Assembly: GCF_963678635.1 (NCBI RefSeq)
Contig: NC_087067.1
Coordinates: 30,232,401-30,296,400, forward strand
Origin: Symsagittifera roscoffensis
Taxonomy: Eukaryota; Xenacoelomorpha; Acoela; Convolutidae
Direction: 5' to 3'
DNA: 64,000 nt
The position numbers were made by a program, and so were the translations under genes. Within the stretch, counting starts at the first letter, position 1. Each line of letters starts with the position of its first letter. This document shows positions 1 through 9,420 of the stretch, piece after piece. The notes beneath the pieces were generated by a model, which did not search any database, was not told where the DNA came from, and saw only the letters and a program-made list of their open reading frames with translations.

Positions 1-297
1 TTGCTTTTGTCCTATCCAATCAGGAAATTGTCATGCAGCATTTTGATTTATATAATAGATCTAGCATATTAATAACAATATCTTATTTGTTAAAATTTCT
101 TTTTCGTGAACCCAGATTTCATCCGAGTTCACCCTCGAGCCCCCTCCCTCTCAAGACTCAAGACTCTAGAATTTTCCTTTTGAGCCACTGGCTCATCTTG
201 TGTTCTTTGCCTTCGAGGTACTCGATCCAGATACTTTTGACACTGTGATCTGTTCCAATAGTGCCTACTCGTCATCGGAGCTGATCACTATCTCCTC

Positions 298-792
298 TCA
301 AGCCTTCAGCTGTTCATAGGATCGCATCCACTCCCTTTGCTCTTGCAATCTCTTCGCTTGATTCGGTAAGCTCTTCACCTTCGACTCCCTGGCTCTAGTG
401 TTGTCTCTGGATACTCTACCCACTCTTTTCCACCCCGTCGTGATCGCATTTCGATGGGTCAGCAGAGGTCTTTTGAAGGCATCTGGTCCTATCTCGGCCT
501 GGAATTGTCGATATTCCTTTTGATGTTTCCTCATGTGATCCTTGGTCGCTAAATATAACCAGGATGTTAACGTCGCGCGAAACCAAAAGAAGAATCTCAA
601 GCGGCTCCACACGTGTCTGACTTCCATTGGTATGGCGAACACCTTGCATGCTGTCTCGAACAACTCAAGTCTCCTGCTGTAATCTATCGCGTGAATCGAC
701 TCTGCCGTAGGCGTCTTCGATTCTCGATACTTTGCTATGTTTTCTTCCATCCATCGCAGAGCCAGCATTGTGCTCACCACCAAGGTGGTCAC
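298..792 (-). CDS. C-terminal segment (F) of the giant element's 3' polyprotein
   Basis: This is a 164-residue reading frame that takes over from the preceding segment at about 797-801. A one-base shift in a short A run there would join the two frames. It is basic in its second half, with many Arg, Lys and Gln residues. An aromatic, hydrophobic stretch (RFFFWFRATLTSWLYLA) could be a short membrane segment or an amphipathic helix. I recognise no catalytic motif or family. It is the last ORF of the giant element before the window's left edge. An Env-like C-terminus was considered, but one hydrophobic stretch is too little to support it. The first in-frame start is internal to the overlap, so it is probably not an independent gene. 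Confidence 0.5.
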   Translation of the reverse strand: MTTLVVSTMLALRWMEENIAKYRESKTPTAESIHAIDYSRRLELFETACKVFAIPMEVRHVWSRLRFFFWFRATLTSWLYLATKDHMRKHQKEYRQFQAEIGPDAFKRPLLTHRNAITTGWKRVGRVSRDNTRARESKVKSLPNQAKRLQEQREWMRSYEQLKA

Positions 793-2671
793 TTTTTATT
801 GATGCTCGGGTAGTCCAGATCAGGCAGAGATTGGCTTGGTCTGGGTACCACACTGTCTGTGCCAGACAGTGGCACGGACAATCCCCGTGTGTGAGGTCGA
901 TGCTCCTAAGATTGCGTTCTCCCGAGGCTTCTAGGAGAGGCTCAAGTTCCATCATCTTCTCGTGTATCACGTCGACTTCTTCCGAGTTTGGGGCACTTAC
1001 CATGGGTTTCCCAATCACGTTTTGTCTCTCGAGGTCACTTATATTTTCGCTCTCCAAGCCTAGAAGTCCTTCACCCCAGATTTCACTCAAGTCGTCCCTT
1101 TGTTCTTTAGGCACTGTTCCTCTGATCTTCCTCAACAGATTGTGTGAATGATGTGACATCCGAGCCAGTCTGACACATTTGGGCACTGAGAAGGCTTTGT
1201 CTATCAATACCCTCTGGCTAGATACTTCTACCATCGCCATGTGCAACGGATAGTGGCTGCCACATAGGTTGGCCATCACTGACCCCACTAGGGACTTCGC
1301 ATTTAGAGGCAGTCCATAGGCTTCGCTCATGGGAAATCCCATCTCCGCTTCGAGTCCAACCTTCCAACTCTTGATGTGTTTCTGGGTCAACTGCAACACT
1401 CCGGGCCATGACTCCACGCTCAACGCGGTCACCAAGTGGTGTTCTGACTCTAGCCTCTCCAATGACTGGAGACTACACATTCTCGAGAAGAACCCCAGAG
1501 CTGTTGCTAGGTTCACAGTGGTACTCGCGTAACACTCAGCCACTATCTGTATCTCACTTTTCTCCCTTTCGGTGATATCTTCAAACCAGGTGACTAGGTC
1601 TTCTTTCTGGAAAGACTGTATCCTGACGCACGATCGTCCATCACAGGTGTGCTCGCCATTCCCACACGTCGAGTCAAGACAACTGCCCGGATCCATCTTC
1701 TTTACCGACCCTGTTCCGCTCGTCATCTCACTTGACTCCTTCATCTGAGGTAGGATCAGTCTATGTATTATACTCAAGGTCGCTAAATCTTCTTCCTCTG
1801 TCGGCGCCAATCTCACTCGCTCAGTGACTTCCTCGATCAGGCTCGCATGGGGATGTGGACACCAAGAGGGCCTGAGCAACTTCCACACCACTCCCAGATT
1901 CGTGGTCAACGTGCCGTTCCCGTTACCCATTCTTAGTTCCACTCTTTTACTTGAGCGTGGCACACTTATTACTTCCGGTGTTCTCTCGAGAATCAAACCC
2001 AGACTAGGTCTCTCTCTTTCCACAGGGTCTATCTCCATTATCTTCTCTATCCAGAACTTCAGCAACTCCGCCACCTCATAGTTTCTGTAGGCACCTCCAG
2101 CTTCTAAGTCTAGGAAAGGGTTGTATGCAATCCCCATCACTCCAGACACATACTGATACTCTCCCTTCTTGTTGGGTTTCGAGTACTCTCCTGGAGGAGC
2201 CAGGTTACGGGGAACGTCGTGTTTCTCCTCGAACTTCTTGTTGTAGAATCTCCGTATCTCATCTAACTTCCTGTGGCTCTCCAGAGATTGCCTAGAACCA
2301 TCTTCCTTTTCTATCCCAGTACTCTGGTACACCTTCAAGATTACTGTGGAGACTCTCCTCTCCAGCGTCTTGCTTCTAATTGCTCTCTGGTGGCATGCCA
2401 GGATGGTGCTGTCAGTCATCATCGACATCGTCCATCTCAAGAAGCAGGTAGCATCCTTCCTCCTTGCCAGGCTCAAGCCTGAGTTGTCCCTAGCAACATG
2501 CTGCATCAGCATTCGATATACCTCTAGGTTCTTGCTTCCCAACTTCAACTTGTCGTACGAAGTTAGTGTCTCTAACTCTATTCCCAACAGGCTCCACGCA
2601 AACATCAGTTGCCCTGCGGTCCTAATAAAGGGATTCGCCATCCACGGCGATGCCGATGATGATGTTCTCAT
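665..2671 (-). CDS. Segment E of the giant element's 3' polyprotein, function unknown
   Basis: A 668-residue reading frame. It follows segment D in the same frame, separated by a single TAA (2693-2695) and seven sense codons. It therefore looks like the continuation of one long protein rather than a separate gene. Visible features are a small cysteine cluster around CGNGEHTCDGRSC (roughly residues 340-352), several Leu-rich helical stretches and a His/Cys-containing patch near residue 610 (DCPCHC). The last 45 residues are probably a frameshifted reading, because segment F carries the continuing frame. I do not recognise the family. Its location after integrase would suit Env or cargo, but no signal peptide or convincing transmembrane segment is visible. 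Confidence 0.55.
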   Translation of the reverse strand: MRTSSSASPWMANPFIRTAGQLMFAWSLLGIELETLTSYDKLKLGSKNLEVYRMLMQHVARDNSGLSLARRKDATCFLRWTMSMMTDSTILACHQRAIRSKTLERRVSTVILKVYQSTGIEKEDGSRQSLESHRKLDEIRRFYNKKFEEKHDVPRNLAPPGEYSKPNKKGEYQYVSGVMGIAYNPFLDLEAGGAYRNYEVAELLKFWIEKIMEIDPVERERPSLGLILERTPEVISVPRSSKRVELRMGNGNGTLTTNLGVVWKLLRPSWCPHPHASLIEEVTERVRLAPTEEEDLATLSIIHRLILPQMKESSEMTSGTGSVKKMDPGSCLDSTCGNGEHTCDGRSCVRIQSFQKEDLVTWFEDITEREKSEIQIVAECYASTTVNLATALGFFSRMCSLQSLERLESEHHLVTALSVESWPGVLQLTQKHIKSWKVGLEAEMGFPMSEAYGLPLNAKSLVGSVMANLCGSHYPLHMAMVEVSSQRVLIDKAFSVPKCVRLARMSHHSHNLLRKIRGTVPKEQRDDLSEIWGEGLLGLESENISDLERQNVIGKPMVSAPNSEEVDVIHEKMMELEPLLEASGERNLRSIDLTHGDCPCHCLAQTVWYPDQANLCLIWTTRASIKSDHLGGEHNAGSAMDGRKHSKVSRIEDAYGRVDSRDRLQQET

Positions 2672-2692
2672 CGCTTCTTCAAAATGATCCTT

Positions 2693-3292
2693 TTACAAGC
2701 TCTGCCAAGTTCTCTTCAGCTGGCTCCCCAATTCTACTTTATTGATACCAGCCTTCTGCTGGGTAGCCCAGTTGCGTCGTTTGCGTGACACTCCACTGTC
2801 GAGCTTCTTCAGGCAGTCTTCCAATTCCTGCAATGTTTCCAGGGCCACCCACCACGGTCGGGCGGTGTTCCTCGTTCTATTTTTCTCAAGAGGATCGCTA
2901 GTCACTTGCTTCCCGGTAGCCTGGTGTTCATTTGAGACCCATTCATTACCGACGTCCACTTTCCAGGTCTGCCAGCTCGTTGAACCTCGCTTCATTTTTA
3001 TCCACTGAGGTTTGAAGTCTTCTTCCGTTGCTGAGCTGGTGGAGATCTCCATCTCTCTTTCTAAGTCGAGCAGTTTTCTCGGCTCGTAGCTACTCTTGTA
3101 GGCTGCTGTCTTCCATCGTGCCAGAACCATGGGGGCCGTCTCTCTCAAGTTCTTCTCCGAGACCGCATCCGCCGAAGGACTTCCCAATCCCTCCACGTCT
3201 CTCTTCCTCTTGCGAGACCTCACGTCTTTGCTCGGGGGCGTTGTCGTTATCATCACTGATTCGACCTCCTTGTCTCCCCCCAACCCTTCCAA
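2693..3292 (-). CDS. Segment D of the giant element's 3' polyprotein
   Basis: A 199-residue frame overlapping the end of segment C by 40 bases. It has no ATG at its beginning, and the two frames meet at a run of six G (3276-3281 on the complement). A one-base indel or programmed shift there would join C and D. The N-terminal part is charged and basic (RSRKRKRD, a plausible nuclear-localisation-like patch). The remainder is Lys/Glu/Trp-rich, with no recognised domain. It ends at a TAA that is in frame with segment E. Confidence 0.5.
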   Translation of the reverse strand: MEGLGGDKEVESVMITTTPPSKDVRSRKRKRDVEGLGSPSADAVSEKNLRETAPMVLARWKTAAYKSSYEPRKLLDLEREMEISTSSATEEDFKPQWIKMKRGSTSWQTWKVDVGNEWVSNEHQATGKQVTSDPLEKNRTRNTARPWWVALETLQELEDCLKKLDSGVSRKRRNWATQQKAGINKVELGSQLKRTWQSL

Positions 3293-6200
3293 CTCTTGCC
3301 TCCCCCTGCTCGAGCCTTAAGGATATTAGTACTTTTAATTATATTACTAGTTCCGACCTTATCCCCCCTTACATGTTCAATTATTTTATCGTCAGTTTTT
3401 TGTTTCGGAGTAGAGCTGTCTTTACATTTGTCATCTCTGGTCTTTCGTGGTGCCTTCCTCAACTCGACCATCTTGCTCAGCAGCTCTTCTCTAGCTTTCT
3501 CCTCCAGACCTGTCCTCACCAGGATAGGTTCTCCGAACTTCACCACCGTGTCCCACAGCTCCTCCTTGAAATCGTCCAATGTGGTGTCCTCGTCCACTTC
3601 TCGATTAAAATCGCTCAAGAATTTTCGCCAAGCATCCGCATCCAGGGTACCTAGGAAGGCATCCCTGTTTCCCTCGAAGGTGTTCTTCTCCCTTTTGTCC
3701 GCACTAAAGAAGATCTTTCCCATGTTGGGATTCTCACTCGTCAGTGGCAACTCTAGGTTCTTGCGAGGAGATGAGGTCAAAGGTGGCGTGGGGGTGTCTG
3801 TCCAATTTTCTCCACTCAGATCTTTCAACAGCTCTTGCGTGGTGAACTCTTCCTCTGATGGCTTCGGCTCCGGGGTATTTCCCACCTCCATATCCTCTCC
3901 TGCCTCGCTGAGAGTCTCATCCATGCTCTCCTCCCCCGATTCTGCTTCTCTTCTCTCAAGAATACTTCTGAATCGATCCTCTACGGGACCACTCCTTTTA
4001 TCCCCAGGGGTATCCACTGATAGGGGTGCTGGCGTAGCTGGACCAGTTTCTTTGTATTCTGTCAGGGCCACGTGCAATGGGCCTGCTGCATCCAGCTTTT
4101 TTCCTCCCTGATTCCTTTCCACCTGCTCTAGTCCGTAAGGTGCCCGGTATCTCCTTGTGGCAAACAGCACCTCGTCTGCTTTCAGTGCGATATGCCCTTC
4201 ATTCACTATCATCCTGCCATCGTCCCACACCGGCAACTGGTTCTCTAGACCTGCCCGCTCAAGTATTCTCAAGGCATCTCGCACCTCGAATTTCGGGGGC
4301 ATCGACCCTCTCATTTTCTTGGCTTGAGCTGTCCATGAATTTATCTTCGCATCGCTGGTGTGAAAATGAATTGCTGCAGTGTAGCCGATGAAGAGAGGAT
4401 CCCAGCCGTCGATGAACTCCTTCTGCTGTTCTTCGGTTGCCGCTCTTGCGAAGAGGGATGGGACCACCAGGGAGCTGTTCATCCCCAGGGTCATTCTCCT
4501 CACTGTCGGGAATTCGGGAATGCTTGCTGACAGGACTTCCTTCTCCAATATCGCTTCTAACTCCCTCTTCACCAGCTCAAAGCTCTTCTTCCATGCGGGA
4601 ATTCTCAAGATCTCTTGCCCACCTGTTGTCAGGGGGTTTAGGTTCCAGAACTTGGGATAAGTTTCGATGGGGCCTTCGCGCTTGCCTCCCATCCTGCACT
4701 GCAGTTGTCCTCGAAAACTGTATGCCACCAACTCCGGATCCTTCACCTTTCCGAAGAGCACCGTGTTGCTCATCTGCGCCCTTAGCACCTCCTGTTGACA
4801 CCAATTAAGTGTCGTTCCATCTAGTATGCTTATGAGGCTCACGTGGGTCACTGAGTGTCGATAAGCTTCCACCAGAGGATCTGGAAACGCGAACGTGACT
4901 GCCGGTCCATAGATACAGGTTACGACTTCCTTTAGCCCCCGGATCATCCCCATGGGGTCCGATCTCATGGCTAGGCATAGATCCGTCAATAGAGGCATGC
5001 CCCCATTCACTTTCCTCCACTCTTTTCTTGTCTTCGGGCTCTTTTCTTCTCCAGTTAGGTGCCGGTTCTGCATCAATAGGTACTGTACCAGCAGCGTCTT
5101 TAGCCCGGCAGCACACTTATACGAGTATGTGTCAATGCTCGAGTGTGCTCTCCCCATCGACAGAGGCTCTCCGTATTTCATCAGTCGGTGAAATGACCTC
5201 AGTTCCCCGTGGGTTAGAAGCACCAATGTCAAGTATCCGTCTATCCGGAGGGTGTCCACGCCCCGACTGAACATGTATACTGGGCCCATATTAAACAGGT
5301 ACCTTGGGTAAAGCAAGTACAGTGCCAGCAACAGACTGATGGGCATATTCAACACTTTCTGTATGAAGGCTTTAAAGATGGTATCTTTCGCGCTATACAC
5401 TCCGGCCAGGAACTCCTTTCCCCAACAAGGTCTCAAGAACTCAAGAATTTCGTGATCCCTCCTCGTCCTCAGCAAACCCCTTGCGTGCTCCCTCCAAAAT
5501 CCTCTAATCGTGACTTCGTTGGCTGCCGTGACGAACCTGCCAACCGTCATTTCCTTCTTTTCAGCCACTCCCAGCAGCTCCTCAAGAAAATCCCAGATCT
5601 GCTTCACCAGAAGCGGAGCATCTTCTCTTGTCTTCTCCGTGGCGTTCTCCAGCCTTGGTGTCAGGAAGGGCCACCTGCCTCCCTCTTGTGTCAGTCGATA
5701 CACCATCGACTCCAGCTGCTTCTCTGATGCGGCCACGTTCTTCCTCTCGTTGCTCGGCCCTCTAGATTTACTGGTGGAGCTTGTGATGGTCACCTCCATG
5801 TTTCGAAACCACAGACTGGCCGTCAGGTGAGTCACCACTGGATGATCGTCCCCTATAATCGGACTGAGCTTGAGTTGCCTAGCGAAGTTAGAAATCTCCA
5901 GCAAGACGACCTCGTCCAATACGATGAGGATGTCGGCCAACTCGTGAAAGCCCCTCAACGCGTGGGACACATCCGCCCACTTCGCCGCAAGCTCTGACCT
6001 GCGAAGTCTCAAGTTTGTAGGTTCCAGTTCCCGATTGGGAGCTGCCATCAAAATACGCCATCCATTCCCTTCTGCTATCAAGATCAAGATTGCATACACA
6101 AATTGTAGAGCGGGAGGCATGCTCGCGTAGCCGGGGGACGTCGTGAACGCCACTTTCGTCTTGGAGCCAAATCGTGAGGCAACGTTCTCTTGTACTTCAT

Positions 6201-8022
6201 TCATGGCTGCAAATAATGTCTGGATGGCTTCCCAGATCTTCTTCGCCGTAGGTTCATCACCCTTGAGCTGCTCAAGAAACCCCGTCGCATGCAAGTGATC
6301 ATTCATCCCTGCAAACAGCAGCAGCTCAGGCTCGCAAGGCATCTCCGACTTTATTGCCACCACCAGGGTTAACATCTGGTTCAGCTCCGCTCCCGGCAAT
6401 GAATATATCAGAGTTTCCGGCCAAAACAATTTGGGAGACGTTCCCTCAAAGTCCGATCCCGCTACGATGACCACCCTCGCTGCGGCTGGGTCCGCCCTGT
6501 CATAAACAGCTAAGGTCTTGGCCAGCTGCGTATTCCCGCAGGCTTTACCGTATCTGGGATCGTTGGCCAATTTCGTGCCTTCATACGCGGCGTCTGGTAA
6601 TTCCATCTCCCTGGGATCCATCAGCTTGTCCACCACCCTCAACTGTGCTGGAGTGGCCACCCTAATCCTGGCAATGCTAGTTCGGTGTTTGGCAGGCTCC
6701 ACTACGAATCCCGGACTCCCCAATGACTTGAGAGGTCTATAGTTAATGGGTCCCATCACCGATTTTGTGGGAATCCCAGTCAGATCCGCCGTCTCTGCTA
6801 TCTTTGCTCTCGAGAAGTGTGTCTCGTGAGCCTTCAGCCAGTCCACACACTGGAGTCTGCCTAAGTCCTCGTGCGACACCTGCTCAAGACCCAAAGCTTT
6901 CGCTAACTCTAGCCTGCACTCGAGGTCCTCCAGGTCCAGCTCCTTGACCTTCTCCTCATATTTCAACCTCTTGGTCTCCACTGGTTTCTCCGGCTTCTTC
7001 TTCTCCGCCACCACCACCGAGGATATTATCGATCCCTGGGGCGTTGATGACGTTGCCTCATCAGCCTCCATGGGTGCAGCGCCCGGCAACTTGGTTCGGC
7101 TATCCCTCGAACTGTCTCTAGAATCAGCCATCGCCCCCAAGCGGCTGGACAAAGCTCTCGAGTTGAAGAAAGGTGGATTTGGGGGTGGTCCGAACGTGAC
7201 CTGTGCCGTCTCTAGTAACTCTGTCTCCAACGCGTTTATGTGCCTTTGGAAGACGTCATTCAACCACTCCACCACTCTGGGCCTATCAAAATGAATCCCA
7301 TCCGCAGATGCGTCGTCAGGGAAAGCAGATAGCTCCATTTGCTCGGCCACGTCCAACAACCCAACGGGGAGGACGCTTCTTTTGTGTATCAGCCTGATTA
7401 TTTCATTCAGGTTCCGCACCTTTGTGTTCATCTCCATTGCATGTTGATCCGCTTTCATGTTGTAAGGGACGGTGCACGCCGTAAGAACGGCCGGATCCAT
7501 TTGAATTCGCAATTCCTCGAGAATGCAGCTCATCTTGTCGTGCAGCCTCATCACCTTCCTTGCTTCCCCCCTAGACACGTCATTCGTCCCGATCATCAGT
7601 GTCACCGTATATACTCTTGCCATACCTAGCATCTCAAGTGTCGCCAACATCTGCGGCGTCGCGGCTCCAGCGAAGCTCAAGATTCCCGTTTGCCAATGGG
7701 ACTGGATCCGGGTCAATACCCGCAGCAAGCTGTCCCCTATGATCAAGTGGACCGCTCCTTCGGGCACACGTGGCTGCGTGAAGTATTCCACCCAAGCCGC
7801 GTTATGGAAGCAATCTCTCCTATCCATCTGCGCCGTGCTCCAGTCCATCCGATTGTGCCTATGGTATCTACCTTCCGTATTCTTTTTGTAACTCGAGATT
7901 ACCACACTCCTGACAGGTTGTTCCCCCCACGTCGATGGCAGGTCCACTTTTGCTGGACTCTCGCGATTCCTTAGTTGTAGCCGCTCATGCAATTCTTTCA
8001 GTCGTGACGAGCTACCACTCAC
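3253..8022 (-). CDS. Large polyprotein segment C with tandem SGNH-hydrolase-like domains
   Basis: A 1589-residue open frame. Residues about 92-250 show SGNH/GDSL hydrolase blocks: GDSLL (Ser98), a Gly in FAGA (about 119), GTND (Asn147) and DGIHFD (Asp241, His244). All expected catalytic residues are present, so an esterase or acetylhydrolase activity is plausible. A second SGNH-like unit at about 515-740 has AGSDF and AGMND and a later D...HLT, but its nucleophile block is altered, so it may be inactive. Residues 300-420 are charged linker and helix. The rest (about 750-1300) is unrecognised and includes one hydrophobic stretch (SLLLALYLLYPRYLF). The C-terminal 250 residues are acidic and low in complexity. 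No ATG opens the frame; it starts after a stop, next to the end of segment B. SGNH domains are known in CR1/L2 LINE ORF1 proteins. Two in a gypsy-like element is unusual. Confidence 0.75.
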   Translation of the reverse strand: MSGSSSRLKELHERLQLRNRESPAKVDLPSTWGEQPVRSVVISSYKKNTEGRYHRHNRMDWSTAQMDRRDCFHNAAWVEYFTQPRVPEGAVHLIIGDSLLRVLTRIQSHWQTGILSFAGAATPQMLATLEMLGMARVYTVTLMIGTNDVSRGEARKVMRLHDKMSCILEELRIQMDPAVLTACTVPYNMKADQHAMEMNTKVRNLNEIIRLIHKRSVLPVGLLDVAEQMELSAFPDDASADGIHFDRPRVVEWLNDVFQRHINALETELLETAQVTFGPPPNPPFFNSRALSSRLGAMADSRDSSRDSRTKLPGAAPMEADEATSSTPQGSIISSVVVAEKKKPEKPVETKRLKYEEKVKELDLEDLECRLELAKALGLEQVSHEDLGRLQCVDWLKAHETHFSRAKIAETADLTGIPTKSVMGPINYRPLKSLGSPGFVVEPAKHRTSIARIRVATPAQLRVVDKLMDPREMELPDAAYEGTKLANDPRYGKACGNTQLAKTLAVYDRADPAAARVVIVAGSDFEGTSPKLFWPETLIYSLPGAELNQMLTLVVAIKSEMPCEPELLLFAGMNDHLHATGFLEQLKGDEPTAKKIWEAIQTLFAAMNEVQENVASRFGSKTKVAFTTSPGYASMPPALQFVYAILILIAEGNGWRILMAAPNRELEPTNLRLRRSELAAKWADVSHALRGFHELADILIVLDEVVLLEISNFARQLKLSPIIGDDHPVVTHLTASLWFRNMEVTITSSTSKSRGPSNERKNVAASEKQLESMVYRLTQEGGRWPFLTPRLENATEKTREDAPLLVKQIWDFLEELLGVAEKKEMTVGRFVTAANEVTIRGFWREHARGLLRTRRDHEILEFLRPCWGKEFLAGVYSAKDTIFKAFIQKVLNMPISLLLALYLLYPRYLFNMGPVYMFSRGVDTLRIDGYLTLVLLTHGELRSFHRLMKYGEPLSMGRAHSSIDTYSYKCAAGLKTLLVQYLLMQNRHLTGEEKSPKTRKEWRKVNGGMPLLTDLCLAMRSDPMGMIRGLKEVVTCIYGPAVTFAFPDPLVEAYRHSVTHVSLISILDGTTLNWCQQEVLRAQMSNTVLFGKVKDPELVAYSFRGQLQCRMGGKREGPIETYPKFWNLNPLTTGGQEILRIPAWKKSFELVKRELEAILEKEVLSASIPEFPTVRRMTLGMNSSLVVPSLFARAATEEQQKEFIDGWDPLFIGYTAAIHFHTSDAKINSWTAQAKKMRGSMPPKFEVRDALRILERAGLENQLPVWDDGRMIVNEGHIALKADEVLFATRRYRAPYGLEQVERNQGGKKLDAAGPLHVALTEYKETGPATPAPLSVDTPGDKRSGPVEDRFRSILERREAESGEESMDETLSEAGEDMEVGNTPEPKPSEEEFTTQELLKDLSGENWTDTPTPPLTSSPRKNLELPLTSENPNMGKIFFSADKREKNTFEGNRDAFLGTLDADAWRKFLSDFNREVDEDTTLDDFKEELWDTVVKFGEPILVRTGLEEKAREELLSKMVELRKAPRKTRDDKCKDSSTPKQKTDDKIIEHVRGDKVGTSNIIKSTNILKARAGGGKSWKGWGETRRSNQ

Positions 8023-8029
8023 CTGACTA

Positions 8030-8512
8030 CTACGAACTTGACGTATATCCAGGCAGCGCGACGTCCATCAACGGGCGTATTGCTCGTGTCTCTAGACCAC
8101 GCAGGGAGGACGCTGATTCAGACGGTATCCACACCTCCAGGCCTTCGTTCATATGTTCTTGAGCAGCACGATCGAGGTTGAATCGTCCCTTCGACCTAGG
8201 AGCCTCATCCACCTCCATGCGTGACTCTGGCCTTGAGCCGGTCACCACCCGCTCTTTGGGCCTAGCCCCCTTCTGCATGTCGAGCTCGCGCTGTCGTTGT
8301 TGGATCCTTTCAAGCTCTGACTTCAACTGCTCGCAATTGGCGGCATTATCCCGCAACGTTTCTGCCTGTAGCTGTTCAGCTCTCATCATGTTCAGTTCCC
8401 TCCGCGCTTGATCCCTCTCAACTTTTGCCTGGTCTCTCTCGAGCACCGCTTGATCCCGGTCGAGGTTCGCCTTGTTTCTCTCCCGCTGAGTCCTCTCAAG
8501 CTCTCTCTTCAT
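8030..8512 (-). CDS. Coiled-coil ORF (segment B) of the giant element
   Basis: A 160-residue ORF whose ATG overlaps the stop of segment A in the four bases ATGA, an arrangement compatible with termination-reinitiation. Residues 1-80 are almost all Arg/Glu/Asp/Gln/Leu with a repeated ERDQA-type unit, giving a strong predicted coiled coil. The C-terminal half is basic and Ser-rich. It is followed directly by the SGNH ORF in another frame. Coiled coil next to SGNH esterase resembles the arrangement of some LINE ORF1 proteins. A structural, multimerising role is inferred from composition only. Confidence 0.6.
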   Translation of the reverse strand: MKRELERTQRERNKANLDRDQAVLERDQAKVERDQARRELNMMRAEQLQAETLRDNAANCEQLKSELERIQQRQRELDMQKGARPKERVVTGSRPESRMEVDEAPRSKGRFNLDRAAQEHMNEGLEVWIPSESASSLRGLETRAIRPLMDVALPGYTSSS

Positions 8513-8937
8513 GGATATGCTTCCCCCGTCTGCTGTGCTCGAGACATCAATGGTGTCTTGCTCGTGCTCTGGCCCGTGGATCTGGCTGATGGTCTGGCCG
8601 GTAGTGGGAATTCCCCTGCTCCATACTCAGTGTTATTACTCAAGCCAGGGTTCCTTGCCAAATCGAACCCCCTTATTGCTCCATCCACGTTCCAAGACAG
8701 CCACCTGGTTTGCTCTTGATTAGATATCCCATCGGTGGTGTAGCCCACCATCAAAACTGCTTCTGTCGCGGACTCCCGACACTCGCCCTCATCCTCCAAA
8801 TGGAGGATGGCGTTCAACATCACTGCCATTCTCTCATCCACTTGAGTATAATCCAGGTCCCTCAGACGTCTATATAGTTCGTCAGGTGTGGGTTTTTTCA
8901 AAGCTGTTGGCATGGACTTCCAGAATCGATCTGCCAT
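8509..8937 (-). CDS. First ORF (segment A) of the giant element's 3' cargo region
   Basis: A 142-residue ORF starting at an ATG (MADRFWKSM) just after an AT-rich candidate intron. Its first 100 residues look like a compact helical domain (ELYRRLRDLDYTQVDERM). The last 40 are Pro/Ser/Thr-rich linker. It ends in a TGA overlapping the next ORF's ATG. I do not recognise it. It probably begins the 3' polyprotein A-F or its own subgenomic message. Confidence 0.5.
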   Translation of the reverse strand: MADRFWKSMPTALKKPTPDELYRRLRDLDYTQVDERMAVMLNAILHLEDEGECRESATEAVLMVGYTTDGISNQEQTRWLSWNVDGAIRGFDLARNPGLSNNTEYGAGEFPLPARPSARSTGQSTSKTPLMSRAQQTGEAYP

Positions 8938-8975
8938 TTCCGTAAATTCCCAAATGATCTTGAGTATTGAGTTCT

Positions 8976-9055
8976 ACCTGAGCAACTTGAGTATTACCTG
9001 AGCAACTTGAGTATTACCTGAGCAACTTGAGTATTACTCGAGCAACTTGAATATT
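8976..9055. repeat. Four copies of a 20-bp tandem repeat
   Basis: The unit ACCTGAGCAACTTGAGTATT is repeated four times. The fourth unit reads ACTCGAGCAACTTGAATATT. It lies in the noncoding gap just upstream (minus-strand sense) of segment A. The units carry the CTTGAG/CTCAAG-type hexamer that is in excess throughout this element. Confidence 0.9.
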
Positions 9056-9138
9056 ACTTCTTGAGGTGTCGTTCAACTTGTGTTCTCTTTCTTCAATTGA
9101 ATACAGTTGAGTAGTCAATTTGACTTTACCAAATCAAT

Positions 9139-9386
9139 CTGAAAATAACACTCCATTTTTAGACTAGCAGGTGGTGTTCCTAACCTAAAAACCCCTTTTA
9201 CTATTATAGTTAAAACCCTTTCCTTTCTGTCCTATTTAAAACAGTTCAATTGGAAATTTTCTAAAAACATGCAGATTCATTTTATGTTTTAGCACCATCA
9301 ATCATTTAAAATGTTAATTGTCATGCCAATCACCTCTAAATTTCTCTACCTGTTTTGTACCCCCTCACCTAACTCGAGATTCTTAC
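9139..9386 (-). other. Candidate AT-rich intron between pol and the 3' cargo ORFs
   Basis: On the minus strand a consensus donor (GAG|GTAAGA, G at 9386) is followed 248 bases later by TTATTTTCAG (AG at 9140-9139). The segment is AT-rich and stop-rich, unlike the GC-richer coding DNA on both sides. It would sit in the leader of a message for the 3' ORFs. This is inferred from splice-site sequence and composition only. Confidence 0.4.
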
Positions 9387-9420
9387 CTCAAGCCCAACTC
9401 AAGACCCCCGCGTACCCGAC

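Noticed and set aside
665-2671. Segment E as a retroviral Env
   Set aside because: No signal peptide, no clear transmembrane segment and few cysteines; left as unknown.
3296-4111. 271-residue plus-strand ORF opposite segment C
   Set aside because: Ser/Leu-rich shadow of the minus-strand coding sequence, as with most plus-strand ORFs between 1 and 18100.
8976-9055. CRISPR-like short regular repeat
   Set aside because: Units are directly adjacent without spacers and the DNA is eukaryotic.
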